A stretch of 64,000 nucleotides of DNA from Serratia fonticola (GCF_001006005.1 NZ_CP011254.1:3224001-3288000); one strand, 5' to 3'. Shown: positions 19,243 through 29,564, counted from the stretch's first letter. Program-made: numbers and translations. The notes: a model not told the origin generated them from the letters alone.

Positions 19243-19704
19243 ATGTTGGATAAAACAGACCGTAAACTGTTGTGCATGCTGCAACAGGACTGTACGCAAT
19301 CACTGCAAGTGCTGGCCGAAGCGGTGAATCTGACCTCAACGCCTTGCTGGAAACGGCTAAAAAGGCTGGAAGATGAAGGTTACATTCGTGCGCGTGTCGC
19401 GCTGCTGGATAATGAAAAGCTCGGGCTTGGCCTGACGGCGTTTGTGCTGATAAAAACCCAGCAGCACAGCAGCGAGTGGTATCAGAAATTTGTCGATCTC
19501 ACCGCGCAGATGCCGGAAGTGTTGGCGTTTTACCGTATGGCGGGGGAGTATGATTACCTGATGCAGGTCGAGGTGGCGGACATGAAAAGCTATGACAATT
19601 TCTATAAACGCCTGGTGACCGGCGTGCCGGGGCTGATTGATGTCACTTCCAGCTTCGCGATGGAAAAAATCAAATACACCACGGCGCTACCCGTGCCAGA
19701 GTGA
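19243..19704 (+). CDS. decR: DecR/CyuR (YbaO), Lrp/AsnC-family cysteine-responsive regulator
   Basis: A 153-aa protein with N-terminal helix-turn-helix ([20 protein letters not shown] ... [12 protein letters not shown], residues about 3-55) and C-terminal RAM ligand domain (about 65-150). Near-identical to E. coli YbaO, which senses cysteine and activates cysteine-detoxifying genes. Divergent from cdsH with a 166-bp shared control region, so cdsH is the expected target. RBS weak; start fixed by the conserved MLDK. Confidence 0.93.
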   Translation: MLDKTDRKLLCMLQQDCTQSLQVLAEAVNLTSTPCWKRLKRLEDEGYIRARVALLDNEKLGLGLTAFVLIKTQQHSSEWYQKFVDLTAQMPEVLAFYRMAGEYDYLMQVEVADMKSYDNFYKRLVTGVPGLIDVTSSFAMEKIKYTTALPVPE

Positions 19705-19784
19705 AATCGTCACTCAACTGTTGAATGTTAAGGTTGCAGGGCTGCAGCCGGTAATTTGTCGGATACTGTCTGGAATAAAACTGC

Positions 19785-21560
19785 GTGAGACTCTTTGCTC
19801 AAATCGGCTGGTATTTCCGCCGCGAGTGGCGCCGCTACCTCGGGGCCGTGGTGCTACTGATTGCCATTGCCATACTGCAATTGCTGCCGCCTAAGCTGGT
19901 TGGCATCATTGTTGATGGTGTCACCAAGGATCAGATGTCCAGCAAGGTACTGATGGCCTGGCTGGGGTTGATGATTGGTACCGCCATTGTGGTTTATCTG
20001 CTGCGTTATGTGTGGCGAGTGCTGCTGTTTGGGGCTTCCTACCAGTTGGCCGTTGAACTGCGGGAAAACTTCTATCGCCAACTCAGCCGTCAGAACCCGG
20101 CCTTCTATCTGCGTCACCGAACTGGCGATCTGATGGCCAGAGCGACCAATGACGTCGACCGTGTGGTGTTTGCCGCCGGTGAAGGCGTGCTGACGCTGGT
20201 GGACTCTCTGGTCATGGGGCTGGCGGTGCTGATTGTCATGAGCACCCAGATCAGTTGGCAATTGACCCTGCTTTCCCTGATCCCGATGCCGATCATGGCG
20301 ATCGTCATCAAATATTATGGCGATCAGCTGCACCAGCGTTTCAAGTCGGCGCAGGCCGCGTTCTCCAGCCTTAACGATCAGGCACAGGAGAGCATGACCA
20401 GTATCCGTATGATCAAGGCTTTTGGCCTGGAGGATCATCAGTCCAACCAGTTTGCCGAAGTGGCCGCGCAAACCGGCGCGAAGAATATGCACGTGGCGCG
20501 AATTGACGCGCGCTTTGACCCGACGATTTACATCGCTATCGGTGCGGCCAACTTGCTGGCGATCGGCGGTGGTAGCTGGATGGTGGTTAACGGTTCCCTC
20601 ACGCTGGGCCAACTGACCAGCTTTGTCATGTACCTCGGCCTGATGATTTGGCCGATGCTGGCACTGGCCTGGATGTTCAACATCGTCGAGCGCGGCAGTG
20701 CCGCCTATAGCCGTATCCGCAGCCTGCTGGAAGAGGCACCGGCCGTGAAGGATGGTGAACTCGATCTGCCCGCCGGGCGCGGCAACCTGAGTGTAGAAAT
20801 CAACGCCTTCCATTATCCGCAAACCAATAAACCCGCGCTGCATGACGTGGCGTTACAGCTGCAGCCTGGGCAAATGTTGGGATTGTGTGGGCCTACCGGC
20901 TCGGGCAAATCGACGTTGCTTTCGTTAATCCAGCGCCAGTTCGATATTGATGACGGCCATATCAGTTATCACGGCTTGCCACTTACCCAGATCAAGCTCG
21001 ACGAGTGGCGTTCACGCCTGTCGGTCGTTAGCCAGACGCCTTTCCTGTTCTCCGATAGCGTGGCCAATAATATCGCCTTGGGCAACCCGGCGGCCACTCA
21101 GGAACAGATTGAACAGGCAGCGCGCCTGGCCAGCGTGCATGAAGATATTCTGCGTTTGCCTCAGGGTTACGAGACCGAGGTGGGTGAGCGAGGCGTGATG
21201 CTTTCTGGTGGCCAGAAACAGCGTATTTCCATCGCGCGGGCGTTACTGTTGGAAGCGGAAATTCTGATCCTCGACGATGCTCTTTCGGCGGTGGATGGGC
21301 GCACTGAACACCAGATCCTGCATAACCTGCGCAGTTGGGGGCAAAATCGCACGGTGATCATCAGTGCGCACCGCCTTTCGGCCCTGACGGAAGCCAGCGA
21401 AATCCTGGTGATGCAACACGGCTCGGTGGTACAGCGTGGGCAGCATGGGCAATTGGCTAGCGAGCCTGGCTGGTATCGCGACATGTATCGCTATCAGCAG
21501 CTGGAAGCCGCGTTGGATGAGGCTCCTGATAGCACCGAGGAGGTTTTGGCCGATGAGTAA
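19785..21560 (+). CDS. mdlA: MdlA, ABC multidrug exporter half-transporter
   Basis: The 591-aa protein has an N-terminal six-helix ABC exporter membrane domain (about 1-310) and an ATPase domain (about 335-575) with Walker [10 protein letters not shown], signature LSGGQKQR and Walker [10 protein letters not shown]. The start is GTG at 19785 ([19 protein letters not shown]), as the E. coli start fits. It overlaps mdlB by 8 bp, so the two are translationally coupled and presumably form a heterodimer in the inner membrane. Substrate unknown. Confidence 0.95.
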   Translation: MRLFAQIGWYFRREWRRYLGAVVLLIAIAILQLLPPKLVGIIVDGVTKDQMSSKVLMAWLGLMIGTAIVVYLLRYVWRVLLFGASYQLAVELRENFYRQLSRQNPAFYLRHRTGDLMARATNDVDRVVFAAGEGVLTLVDSLVMGLAVLIVMSTQISWQLTLLSLIPMPIMAIVIKYYGDQLHQRFKSAQAAFSSLNDQAQESMTSIRMIKAFGLEDHQSNQFAEVAAQTGAKNMHVARIDARFDPTIYIAIGAANLLAIGGGSWMVVNGSLTLGQLTSFVMYLGLMIWPMLALAWMFNIVERGSAAYSRIRSLLEEAPAVKDGELDLPAGRGNLSVEINAFHYPQTNKPALHDVALQLQPGQMLGLCGPTGSGKSTLLSLIQRQFDIDDGHISYHGLPLTQIKLDEWRSRLSVVSQTPFLFSDSVANNIALGNPAATQEQIEQAARLASVHEDILRLPQGYETEVGERGVMLSGGQKQRISIARALLLEAEILILDDALSAVDGRTEHQILHNLRSWGQNRTVIISAHRLSALTEASEILVMQHGSVVQRGQHGQLASEPGWYRDMYRYQQLEAALDEAPDSTEEVLADE

Positions 21561-23331
21561 GATACAAAATATGTGGCCAACGCTGAAACGTTTGCTGGCC
21601 TATGGCTCGCCTTATCGTAAACCCTTGGGGTTGGCGGTATTGATGCTGTGGGTAGCGGCGGCGGCGGAAGTCGCCGGGCCAATTCTGATCGGCTACTTTA
21701 TTGATAACTACGTTGCCAAAGGGCAGCTGCCGCTGATGATTGTCAGCTCCCTGGCGGTGGCTTATATCCTGCTGGAACTGCTCGCTGCGGCGTTGCACTA
21801 TTTCCAGGCCATCCTGTTTAATCGGGTGGCGGTTGGGGTGGTACAACGGTTGCGCACCGACGTGATGGACGCGGCCCTGCGCCAACCGCTGAGCGCGTTT
21901 GATACCCAGCCTGTCGGGCAATTGATCTCGCGGGTAACCAACGATACCGAAGTGATCAAAGATCTGTATGTGATGGTGGTGTCCACGGTACTGAAAAGTG
22001 CGGCGCTGATCGGGGCGATGCTGGTGGCGATGTTCAGCCTGGACTGGCGCATGGCGCTGGTGGCGATCTGCATCTTCCCGGCGGTGCTGGTGGTGATGGG
22101 GATCTATCAATATTACAGCACGCCGATCGTGCGGCGGATGCGTAGCTACCTGGCGGATATCAACGACGGCTTCAACGAAGTGATTAGCGGCATGGGGGTG
22201 ATCCAGCAGTTCCGCCAGCAGATGCGGTTTGGTGAGCGTATGAGTGCAGCCAGCCGCTCGCATTATACCGCCCGGATGCAGACGCTGCGGCTGGATGGTT
22301 TCCTGTTGCGGCCGCTGCTTAGCCTGTTCTCTGCCCTGGTACTATGTGGCCTGTTGATGCTGTTTGGCTTCAGCGGTGAGGGCGCGATTGGCGTGGGGGT
22401 GCTGTATGCCTTCATCAACTATCTTGGCCGTTTGAACGAACCGTTGATTGAGCTGACCGCCCAGCAATCGATTTTGCAGCAGGCCGTGGTGGCCGGTGAG
22501 CGTATTTTCGAACTGATGGATCGCAGCCAGCAGAGCTATGGCAGTGACGATCGTCCGCTGGCGAGCGGCCGCATCGATATCAGCGACCTGAGCTTTGCCT
22601 ACCGCAGCGACAAGAAAGTGCTGCAGCACATCTCTTTGCAGGTACCGTCACGGGGTTTTGTTGCCCTGGTGGGGCATACCGGCAGCGGAAAGAGTACCCT
22701 GGCTAACCTGTTGATGGGCTATTACCCGCTGAGCGAAGGGGAAATTCGTCTGGATGGTCGCCCGTTGTCCAGCCTTTCACATCACACCCTGCGCCAAGGC
22801 ATTGCTATGGTGCAGCAAGATCCGGTGGTGATGGCGGAATCGGTGCTGGCAAACGTCACGCTTGGTCGCTCCATCGGTGAAGAGGCGGTCTGGCAGGCGC
22901 TGGAAACAGTGCAACTGGGGGAACTGGTACGTAGCTTCCCACAGGGCATCCATACGCGCCTGGGGGAGCAGGGGAATAATCTGTCCGTAGGACAGAAGCA
23001 GTTGTTGGCTTTGGCGCGCGTGCTGGTCCAGGCACCGCAGATCCTGATCCTGGATGAAGCGACCGCAAACATCGACTCTGGCACCGAGCAGGCGATCCAG
23101 CGTGCCTTACGGCTGATCCGCGAGCAGACGACGCTGGTGGTGATCGCCCACCGCCTTTCAACCATTGTGGATGCCGACTCTATTCTGGTACTGCATCGCG
23201 GTCATGCCGTGGAGCAGGGGAACCATCAGCAGTTGTTGGCACAGCAGGGCCGCTACTACCAGATGTATCAGCTACAGCTGGTGGGTGAAGAGTTGGCAGC
23301 TACGACGCGCGACGAAACTCAGCCCGCATAA
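21553..23331 (+). CDS. mdlB: MdlB, ABC multidrug exporter half-transporter
   Basis: Start chosen at 21553 ([21 protein letters not shown]), 592 aa, matching E. coli (593); the frame is open to 21436 inside mdlA but that part is a frame shadow. Membrane domain about 1-310, ATPase domain about 340-580 with Walker [10 protein letters not shown] and Walker [13 protein letters not shown]. The signature is LSVGQ instead of LSGGQ, as in E. coli MdlB, a sign of an asymmetric heterodimer with MdlA. Confidence 0.95.
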   Translation: MSKIQNMWPTLKRLLAYGSPYRKPLGLAVLMLWVAAAAEVAGPILIGYFIDNYVAKGQLPLMIVSSLAVAYILLELLAAALHYFQAILFNRVAVGVVQRLRTDVMDAALRQPLSAFDTQPVGQLISRVTNDTEVIKDLYVMVVSTVLKSAALIGAMLVAMFSLDWRMALVAICIFPAVLVVMGIYQYYSTPIVRRMRSYLADINDGFNEVISGMGVIQQFRQQMRFGERMSAASRSHYTARMQTLRLDGFLLRPLLSLFSALVLCGLLMLFGFSGEGAIGVGVLYAFINYLGRLNEPLIELTAQQSILQQAVVAGERIFELMDRSQQSYGSDDRPLASGRIDISDLSFAYRSDKKVLQHISLQVPSRGFVALVGHTGSGKSTLANLLMGYYPLSEGEIRLDGRPLSSLSHHTLRQGIAMVQQDPVVMAESVLANVTLGRSIGEEAVWQALETVQLGELVRSFPQGIHTRLGEQGNNLSVGQKQLLALARVLVQAPQILILDEATANIDSGTEQAIQRALRLIREQTTLVVIAHRLSTIVDADSILVLHRGHAVEQGNHQQLLAQQGRYYQMYQLQLVGEELAATTRDETQPA

Positions 23332-23341
23332 TCTTAAGCAA

Positions 23342-23361
23342 GGGCTCCGCTCCAGGAGCCC
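23342..23361 (+). terminator. Stem-loop after mdlB, possible terminator
   Basis: GGGCTCC / GGAGCCC with a 6-base loop, 10 bp after the mdlB stop; no T-run follows. Confidence 0.45.
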
Positions 23362-23422
23362 GCACCACCAACAGGCAATAGCGCTTTTCAACTCCCTCCT
23401 ACTGCACTTTCCCAACGCGTAA

Positions 23423-23439
23423 TGCACCAAAAAGGTGCG
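23423..23439 (+). promoter_or_regulatory. NtrC binding site upstream of glnK
   Basis: TGCACCAAAAAGGTGCG is an almost perfect match to the NtrC consensus TGCACCN5GGTGCA. It lies about 130 bp upstream of the sigma54 start, a normal enhancer distance. A half-site TGCACT lies just upstream (23403-23408). Confidence 0.85.
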
Positions 23440-23535
23440 CAATCTCCAGGTGGCGATCTCTGCTTTCGTCCAGCGCTGGCCTCTGATTGTGGGTATTTCT
23501 ATATAATTAATTGAATTTAAATGAAAAATAATTTG

Positions 23536-23550
23536 TGGCACAGCCTTTGC
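23536..23550 (+). promoter_or_regulatory. Sigma54 promoter of glnK-amtB
   Basis: TGGCAC-AGCCT-TTGC has the invariant GG and GC dinucleotides with correct spacing for RpoN. Transcription would begin near 23561. Confidence 0.92.
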
Positions 23551-23604
23551 TTTATATGACTCGTACCGGGGGTAAGTTTTTGGGCTTAATCGTGGAGAGG
23601 CAAT

Positions 23605-23943
23605 ATGAAGCTGGTTACCGTGGTGATCAAACCATTCAAGTTAGAGGACGTGCGTGAAGCCTTATCCTCTGTAGGTATTCAGGGGCTGACCGTAACCGAA
23701 GTCAAAGGCTTTGGCCGTCAGAAGGGTCATGCCGAGCTCTATCGCGGAGCAGAGTACAGCGTCAATTTCTTACCTAAGGTCAAAATTGATATCGCTATTG
23801 CCGATGACCAACTGGATGAAGTGGTTGATGTGATTAGCAAGGCGGCCTACACCGGCAAAATTGGTGACGGCAAAATTTTCGTTGCCGAATTGCAACGTGT
23901 GATTCGAATTCGTACCGGCGAAACCGACGAAGCGGCTCTGTGA
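23605..23943 (+). CDS. glnK: GlnK, nitrogen regulatory PII protein
   Basis: A 112-aa PII protein, MKLVTVVIKPFKLEDVREAL at the start, with the T-loop uridylylation target Tyr51 in LYRGAEYSV and the ATP-binding TGKIGDGKIFV segment. It binds ATP/ADP and 2-oxoglutarate and blocks AmtB under ammonium excess at the inner membrane. Linked to amtB 36 bp downstream and driven by a sigma54 promoter with an NtrC site, so it is expressed under nitrogen limitation. RBS GAGAGG. Confidence 0.98.
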   Translation: MKLVTVVIKPFKLEDVREALSSVGIQGLTVTEVKGFGRQKGHAELYRGAEYSVNFLPKVKIDIAIADDQLDEVVDVISKAAYTGKIGDGKIFVAELQRVIRIRTGETDEAAL

Positions 23944-23979
23944 CGCAGGCTCAGTCAACTGAATGGGGATGGATTGATA

Positions 23980-25266
23980 ATGAAAAGACTGTTATCCACG
24001 TTGGGCCTGAGTTTGGTAACCCTGGTTCCTTCTTTGGCACTGGCCGCTCCGGCGGTGGCAGACAAGGCGGACAACGCCTTTATGATGATTTGCACCGCGC
24101 TGGTGCTGTTTATGACCTTACCGGGCGTGGCGCTGTTTTACGGCGGCCTGCTGCGCTCGAAGAACGTCCTCTCAATGTTGACTCAGGTGACCGTCACCTT
24201 TGCCCTGGTGTGCGTGCTGTGGGTCATTTACGGCTACAGCCTGGCGTTCAGCGAAGGTAACGCCTTCTTCGGTGGCTTCCAGACGGTGATGCTCAAAGGG
24301 ATCGGGATAGACAGCCTGACCGGCACCTTTAGCCAGATGATCCACGTGGCGTTCCAGTGCTCCTTCGCCTGTATTACCGTGGCGTTGGTGGTGGGCGGCT
24401 TTGCCGAACGCATCCGCTTCTCTGCGGTGGTTATTTTTGCCGCCATCTGGTTCACGATTTCCTACCTGCCGATTGCGCATATGGTTTGGGGCGGTGGTTT
24501 CCTGGCAGCCGACGGCGCGTTGGACTTTGCGGGCGGTACCGTGGTGCATATCAACGCCGCGAGCGCTGGTCTGGTAGGGGCTTATCTGTTGGGTAAACGT
24601 GCCGGCTATGGCAAAGAGGCCTTCAAGCCACACAACCTGCCGATGGTATTTACCGGAGCTTCTATCCTGTATATCGGCTGGTTTGGCTTCAACGCCGGTT
24701 CGGCCAGTGCGGCCAACGGTATTGCGGCGCTGGCGTTCCTCAACACGGTAATAGCCACTGCCGGTGCAATCCTCTCCTGGACCTTTGCCGAGTGGGTCGT
24801 GCGCGGTAAACCTTCTCTGCTGGGAGCTTGCTCGGGCTGTATCGCGGGTCTGGTTGCGATTACGCCAGCGGCGGGTACCGTGGGTGTAGGTGGTGCGCTG
24901 ATTATTGGCCTGGTAGGCGGTGTCGCGGGGCTGTGGGGCGTGGTTACGCTGAAGAAATGGCTGAAAGTGGACGACACCTGCGATGTGTTTGGTGTGCACG
25001 GGGTGTGCGGTATCGTTGGCTGTCTGTTGACCGGCGTCTTTACCGCTTCATCACTGGGTGGAACGGGTTACGCCGCTGGCGTCACCATGGGGCATCAGGT
25101 GTGGATCCAGTTGCTGAGCGTTGTTGTAACGCTGGTGTGGTCAAGCGTGGCCGCGTTTATCGCCTTTAAGGTCGCCGGGGCCGTGGTGGGGCTGCGCGTA
25201 CCGGAAGAGCAGGAACGCGAAGGCCTGGATGTGAATAGCCACGGCGAGAATGCTTATAACCAGTAA
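23980..25266 (+). CDS. amtB: AmtB ammonium channel
   Basis: Start set at the ATG at 23980 (MKRLLSTLGLSLVTLVPSLALAAPA), a cleavable signal peptide; two codons upstream (TTG ATA) are open but unneeded. The 428-aa protein has 11 transmembrane helices and the twin-His pore residues in HMVWGGG and in FGVHGVCG, plus the Phe gate region. It conducts ammonium into the cytoplasm and is gated by GlnK, whose gene precedes it in the operon. Terminator at 25290-25316. Confidence 0.97.
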   Translation: MKRLLSTLGLSLVTLVPSLALAAPAVADKADNAFMMICTALVLFMTLPGVALFYGGLLRSKNVLSMLTQVTVTFALVCVLWVIYGYSLAFSEGNAFFGGFQTVMLKGIGIDSLTGTFSQMIHVAFQCSFACITVALVVGGFAERIRFSAVVIFAAIWFTISYLPIAHMVWGGGFLAADGALDFAGGTVVHINAASAGLVGAYLLGKRAGYGKEAFKPHNLPMVFTGASILYIGWFGFNAGSASAANGIAALAFLNTVIATAGAILSWTFAEWVVRGKPSLLGACSGCIAGLVAITPAAGTVGVGGALIIGLVGGVAGLWGVVTLKKWLKVDDTCDVFGVHGVCGIVGCLLTGVFTASSLGGTGYAAGVTMGHQVWIQLLSVVVTLVWSSVAAFIAFKVAGAVVGLRVPEEQEREGLDVNSHGENAYNQ

Positions 25267-25289
25267 AATACGTTGAATTAAACTCTGAG

Positions 25290-25316
25290 GGGGCGATGGA
25301 AACATCGCCCCTTTTT
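25290..25316 (+). terminator. Intrinsic terminator after amtB
   Basis: GGGGCGATG / CATCGCCCC, loop GAAA, then TTTTT. It ends 3 bp before the stop codon of convergent tesB. Confidence 0.95.
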
Positions 25317-25319
25317 CAA

Positions 25320-26183
25320 TTAAACATCGCGCTTGCGGATCACGCCTTCTTGCACCGTCGTCGCTACCAGCACACCGTCGCGGGTGTAGAACTGGCCGCG
25401 CACAAAGCCACGGGCACCGGAGGCTGAGGTGCTTTCTACCGCATACAGCAGCCAGTCGTCCATGCGGAACGGGCGGTGGAACCACATGGAGTGGTCAATG
25501 GTCGCAACCTGCATGCCCGGCTCGAGGAAACCGACGCCATGTGGCTGTAGTGCCGTCAGCAGGAAGTGGAAGTCAGAGGCGTAGCCAAGCAGATACTGAT
25601 GGATCCGCAGGTCATCTGGCATGGTGCCATTGGCGCGGAACCACACATGGCGATAAGGTTCTTCCACGCTGCCTTTCAGCGGGTTGTGGAATTTCACCGG
25701 GCGCATTTCGATCGGCTTCGGGCCAATGAACTTGTCGCGCACTTTTTCCGGCAGCATATGCGACAGCTTTTGTGCAATTTCTGACTCCGACATCAATCCT
25801 TCCGGCGGCGGGACATCCGGCATGGTGTTTTGATGTTCAAAACCCTGCTCTGGGCTTTGGAAAGAGGCCGTCATGTAGAAAATGGGTTTGCCATTTTGAA
25901 TGGCGCTAACGCGGCGCGCGCTGAAGCTATTGCCGTCGCGCAGGGTTTCTACGTCATAAACAATCGGTTTACTGCTATCCCCAGGACGCAGGAAATAGCT
26001 GTGGAAGGAGTGAACGATACGCTCCGCAGGAACGGTTTGCTTGGCAGCATACAGCGCCTGGCCGACCACCTGACCGCCAAAGACCTGGCGTAACCCCAGA
26101 TCTTCGCTTTGGCCACGAAATAAACCTTCTTCAATTTTTTCCAAATCCAGCAGTTCGAGGAGGTTGTGCAGTGCCTGGCTCAT
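25320..26183 (-). CDS. tesB: Acyl-CoA thioesterase II
   Basis: A 287-aa double-hotdog thioesterase, very close to E. coli TesB (starts [20 protein letters not shown]; conserved [12 protein letters not shown] and [11 protein letters not shown] segments). The active-site Asp/Thr/Gln triad regions ([30 protein letters not shown]-like VATTVQEGV) are present. It hydrolyses medium- and long-chain acyl-CoA in the cytoplasm. Minus strand, convergent with amtB. Confidence 0.97.
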   Translation of the reverse strand: MSQALHNLLELLDLEKIEEGLFRGQSEDLGLRQVFGGQVVGQALYAAKQTVPAERIVHSFHSYFLRPGDSSKPIVYDVETLRDGNSFSARRVSAIQNGKPIFYMTASFQSPEQGFEHQNTMPDVPPPEGLMSESEIAQKLSHMLPEKVRDKFIGPKPIEMRPVKFHNPLKGSVEEPYRHVWFRANGTMPDDLRIHQYLLGYASDFHFLLTALQPHGVGFLEPGMQVATIDHSMWFHRPFRMDDWLLYAVESTSASGARGFVRGQFYTRDGVLVATTVQEGVIRKRDV

Positions 26184-26417
26184 AAAGTGGCGATCCTTTT
26201 AGTCATCATGTTGCGCAGTGTGCTGAATATGATGGCAGGACGTCAATATATTGCGTTATTTCTGCGGCGGCAGCTGTCGCAGCCAGGGCCTTTGTCATGA
26301 GGCCTTAGGGCTATTTAGGCCTAGTCCGATAGGCAGTTGTTAGTATTTTGTGCTAGGTTTAATCAGTGTAGTGGTTTAAGCCACCAACATGTGACTAATA
26401 ATAAAGGAGACCGACCC

Positions 26418-26906
26418 ATGAAACTCTGGCAAATGGTAGGGGGAGCAGCCGCATTGACGATCACACTGGCAGGCTGTGCCCACAAGAATGCGGATGTGCC
26501 AACGCAGACGGCTAACGCTGCGGCCTCGCAAACGCAGATCCAAGGCCCGGTGGTGCAGGGCTCAGTTAATATTCGCCAGCGTATCGCGCTGCCACCGGAT
26601 GCGGTACTGACCGTGACCCTGTCCGATGCATCACTTGCTGATGCCCCTTCACGAGTGATTTCACAGCAGGCGATGCGTACCGAAGGTCTGCAGAGTCCGT
26701 TCCGCTTTACGCTACCGTATAACCCTGCGGACATTCAGCCTAATGCGCGTATCATCCTGAGCGCGGCGATTACGGTGAATGGCCAGTTGATGTTTATCAC
26801 CGACACCATTCAGGAAGTGATCAACCGTAACGGGACTCAGGCCGATCTGCTATTGGTACCGGTACAAAACGTTCCGGTTCAGGTCGCACCAACTCCAGCT
26901 CCGTAA
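26418..26906 (+). CDS. ybaY: YbaY family lipoprotein
   Basis: Start at 26418 after the RBS AAAGGAGA gives 162 aa with a lipoprotein signal (MKLWQMVGGAAALTITLAGC, lipobox LAGC). A low-complexity Ala/Gln/Thr spacer follows, then the YbaY/META-HslJ-like beta domain (about 45-150) with LPPDAVLTVTLSDASLADAPS. A conserved enterobacterial lipoprotein of unsettled function, RpoS-dependent and osmotically induced in E. coli (known from the family, not visible here). Terminator at 26927-26961. Confidence 0.92.
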   Translation: MKLWQMVGGAAALTITLAGCAHKNADVPTQTANAAASQTQIQGPVVQGSVNIRQRIALPPDAVLTVTLSDASLADAPSRVISQQAMRTEGLQSPFRFTLPYNPADIQPNARIILSAAITVNGQLMFITDTIQEVINRNGTQADLLLVPVQNVPVQVAPTPAP

Positions 26907-26926
26907 GCAGCAATGCCTGCATCTGA

Positions 26927-26961
26927 CAGCCTTTGCGCCTTTGGCCAAAGGCTGTTTTTTT
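26927..26961 (+). terminator. Intrinsic terminator after ybaY
   Basis: CAGCCTTTG / CAAAGGCTG stem with a short internal loop, followed by seven T. The T-run touches the stop codon of convergent atl. Confidence 0.9.
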
Positions 26962-27274
26962 ACCAGTGCCAGCCATACAGTTCAAAATCAATCGTGCTCT
27001 GCGGGCCGAAAATAATTCCCTCAGCCAGTAACGCCTGCCGTTGGCGCTGAAAATCTTCACCCTGCTGTGAGATTTGCCCGTGGCGGTTAATGACCCGGTG
27101 CCAGGGCAGGGTGCTGCCCTCTGGTAAACGCCGTAATACACCACCAACCTGACGTGCTGCACGGGGTGAGCCTGCCAGCCGCGCAACTTCGCCGTAGGTG
27201 GTTACCTTGCCAGGAGGAATGGCGGCCACGATATGGAATACGCGTTGGCTGAAGGTAGCATCTTCTGGTTGCAT
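26960..27274 (-). CDS. atl: Alkyltransferase-like protein Atl (YbaZ)
   Basis: A 104-aa protein with the DNA-binding domain of O6-alkylguanine transferases (GKVTTYGEVARLAGSPRAARQVGGVLRR) in which the reactive Cys of PCHR is replaced by Trp58 (PWHR). It therefore binds O6-alkylguanine without repairing it and hands the lesion to nucleotide excision repair. Length and sequence match E. coli YbaZ apart from a shorter N-terminus. Minus strand. Confidence 0.94.
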   Translation of the reverse strand: MQPEDATFSQRVFHIVAAIPPGKVTTYGEVARLAGSPRAARQVGGVLRRLPEGSTLPWHRVINRHGQISQQGEDFQRQRQALLAEGIIFGPQSTIDFELYGWHW

Positions 27275-27318
27275 GGCTGTTTATCCTTTGTGATGTGTGG
27301 AAACGCGGCATACAGTAA

Positions 27319-27346
27319 AACGGGCGCGGCATGCGGCGCCCCCTAC
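27319..27346. repeat. REP-like palindromic repeat (GGGCGC-GCATGC type)
   Basis: AACGGGCGCGGCATGCGG followed by CGCCCCCTAC; a near copy in the other orientation is at 60615-60641. Confidence 0.6.
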
Positions 27347-27436
27347 CCATTGAGCAATATCTCCACTGGGTCATCAATATTAATTAGTGTGCCACAGGCG
27401 AGATGGGTAAGAAAACAGCGGTTGCTCCCGGTTGGC

Positions 27437-27465
27437 TTGCTATTTGCTTGGCCATCACCGATAAT
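27437..27465 (+). promoter_or_regulatory. Sigma70 promoter of ffs
   Basis: TTGCTA (27437-27442), 17-base spacer, GATAAT (27460-27465), then a GC-rich discriminator typical of stable RNA promoters. Start near 27472 would leave a 5' leader of about 27 nt to be removed by RNase P, as in E. coli 4.5S RNA. Confidence 0.75.
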
Positions 27466-27498
27466 GCCCACCGCTTCGCAATTCAAGAAGCCGTCAAT

Positions 27499-27612
27499 GG
27501 GGGCCCTGTTGGTTCTCCCGCAACACTAACTGGTGAACTCGGTCAGATCCGGAAGGAAGCAGCCGTAGCGAGTGACGTGTGTGCCGGGATGTAGCTGGCA
27601 GGGCCTCCACCA
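27499..27612 (+). ncRNA. ffs: 4.5S RNA of the signal recognition particle
   Basis: About 114 nt. The 5' end GGGGGCCCTGTTGG pairs with the 3' end CTGGCAGGGCCTCCACC, and the conserved tip carries GTCAGATCCGGAAGGAAGCAG (GGAA tetraloop and Ffh-binding asymmetric loop). Close to E. coli 4.5S throughout. With Ffh it forms the SRP that targets inner-membrane proteins. Ends are approximate by one or two bases. Confidence 0.97.
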
Positions 27613-27632
27613 ATTTCTAGCCTCCCCCCCCC

Positions 27633-27661
27633 AAAAAAAAGCACCGACAATCTGCCGATGC
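27633..27661 (-). terminator. Intrinsic terminator after ade (minus strand)
   Basis: On the minus strand GCATCGGCA / TGTCGGTGC (two G-U pairs) with a short loop is followed by eight T. Confidence 0.8.
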
Positions 27662-27677
27662 CTTACCTATTTGATGT

Positions 27678-29465
27678 TTATGCCTGGGTTTCCCAGCAGG
27701 CAACCAGCGGATCGACGATCTGGCGTGTTGTGCCGTCGGTCAGGCCCAAATCCGTCAGGTGCGGTCCGGCATTGCATGCCAGGCAGGTGCCCTCAATCGC
27801 CTTGAACACCCGGTAGGGCGGTTCCCAGTCTGCAACCTTGGCACTCAGATCGCGCAGGTTTTTAAACTGCTGCGCCAGCTGTGCGGCGGGGAGATCGGAA
27901 AGCATACCGGCGATCGGCATGGCCACCTGCGCCAATATTTCACCGTTCTGGCTGAGAGCCATGCCGCCGCCGGTAGCGATCAGCGAGTTGGCGGCCAGCG
28001 CCATGTCATGAGGATCGCGGCCCAGCACCACCAGATTATGCGAATCATGAGAGTAGCTGGTGGCAATCGCCCCCCGTAATTCGCCCCAACCTTCCAGCAA
28101 TGCCAACTGAGGCTTGGCTGGGTGCCGGGCGTGGCGATGCTGTACCCAAATCAGACTGAACCCCGGCGGGAGCTGTACCTTGCCGTCGCGCACTTCTACC
28201 GTGGTTTCATTCCATTGGGTGAAACGTGCCCCTTTGATATGGCGCAACGTGGCCTGACCGTGACGAATGGCCGCAACGCGCATGATGAAGTCATCTGCGG
28301 CCAATGGTGGCAGATGGAGTGTGTCACGTGGTGCGGATACGCCAGGTGCGGCCTGCACTGGAGCCAGCATTTTTCCCTGCTCTGCCAGACACTGGCCAGC
28401 AACGTAAACCCGCTGGGCCTGGAGGTGTTCCATGGAGTCAAAGACGACGAGATCGGCGATCCTTCCTGCGGCAATCAGGCCCAGATCGTTACGTTGCAAG
28501 CGAATGGCGGCGTTGAGCGTAGCCATCCGTAGCGCATCGGTGGCCGGTAATCCGTGCTCAATCAGCAGATTGAGCAGGGCGATAATGCCGCCTTTCTCCA
28601 GCAGCATATCGGGTGGCACATCATCGGTGCAGATGGTGATTTGGGAGGAGAAATGCGGTAGCGATTTTAATGCCGCAACAATTTCAGGCAGCAGATAAGG
28701 ATGAGAGCCCCGGATCTCCAGCGTCAACCCGGAGCGTAGTTTCTCCAGAGCATCGGCAGCAGAGGTCAGTTCATGATCGGAGGTCACGCCTGCAGCCAGA
28801 TAGGCTTGCAGCTGCGGGCCGCTCAAACCACGCGCATGGCCTTCGATCAATTTACCGCTGTTAAGCCCGGCGTTAAGGATCTCCTGCATCCGTTCGCTGC
28901 CGTGCAGCACGCCGTGCATATCCATCACTTCCGCCACGCCGCCCACTTCGGGCCAGGCTAACATGGTATCCATCTCATTGCCGCCAAAGTCGGCACCGGA
29001 CATTTCCAGCCCAGGCGTCGAAGGCACGCTGGAGGGGGCCGCACAGATCACCCGCAGAGGCAGGTTGCGGCTGGCATCCACCGCGTAGCGCACTCCCGCT
29101 ACGCCAAGCACGTTCGCCAATTCATGCGGATCCCAGAAGATAGTGGTGGTACCTTGCGCGACGACGATCTCGGCATAGCGTTCTGGCAGCAGGTGGGAGC
29201 TCTCAACGTGCACATGGGTATCGATCAGACCTGGGCTGAGGTAGGCTCCCTCCAGGTCTTGTGTACGATGTGCCGTTGGCAAGGAGCCACAAGGATGAAC
29301 GCTGGAAATCAGCGGGCCGACAATGCCAATATCAACCAGGCGGATTTCCCCGGTGACCATGTCGATCAGGTTGGCATTGGTCAGCAAGAGATCAAACGGC
29401 GTATTACCCAGCGCAGCCTGTACGGCACGTTGGCGCTCACCGTTACTGACAGAAAAGGTGGTCAT
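27678..29465 (-). CDS. ade: Adenine deaminase (amidohydrolase family)
   Basis: Start at 29465 (MTTFSVSNGERQRAVQAALG) after GGGGATTATC gives 595 aa, the usual length; the open frame reaches 29570 without conservation. Metal-dependent hydrolase motifs: HxH in LIDTHVHVESS, later Glu/His ligands in WDPHELANV and IEGHARGL, and Asp in TSDHELTS. It deaminates adenine to hypoxanthine in purine salvage (cytoplasm). Divergent from a LysR gene, with a PurR-like box between them. E. coli K-12 has its own ade elsewhere; here it occupies the ffs-hha interval. Confidence 0.94.
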   Translation of the reverse strand: MTTFSVSNGERQRAVQAALGNTPFDLLLTNANLIDMVTGEIRLVDIGIVGPLISSVHPCGSLPTAHRTQDLEGAYLSPGLIDTHVHVESSHLLPERYAEIVVAQGTTTIFWDPHELANVLGVAGVRYAVDASRNLPLRVICAAPSSVPSTPGLEMSGADFGGNEMDTMLAWPEVGGVAEVMDMHGVLHGSERMQEILNAGLNSGKLIEGHARGLSGPQLQAYLAAGVTSDHELTSAADALEKLRSGLTLEIRGSHPYLLPEIVAALKSLPHFSSQITICTDDVPPDMLLEKGGIIALLNLLIEHGLPATDALRMATLNAAIRLQRNDLGLIAAGRIADLVVFDSMEHLQAQRVYVAGQCLAEQGKMLAPVQAAPGVSAPRDTLHLPPLAADDFIMRVAAIRHGQATLRHIKGARFTQWNETTVEVRDGKVQLPPGFSLIWVQHRHARHPAKPQLALLEGWGELRGAIATSYSHDSHNLVVLGRDPHDMALAANSLIATGGGMALSQNGEILAQVAMPIAGMLSDLPAAQLAQQFKNLRDLSAKVADWEPPYRVFKAIEGTCLACNAGPHLTDLGLTDGTTRQIVDPLVACWETQA

Positions 29466-29564
29466 GATAATCCCCGGAATAAGAGTAAGGGAGTTACTGT
29501 AGGCGGGGGCGTAAGCTTTGCACAGATGATTTAATTTATTGCGTGATAAGAAACGTTTATGCTG

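Noticed and set aside
27380..27660. 77-codon and similar frames over ffs
   Set aside because: They lie on the 4.5S RNA gene and the ade 3' region.
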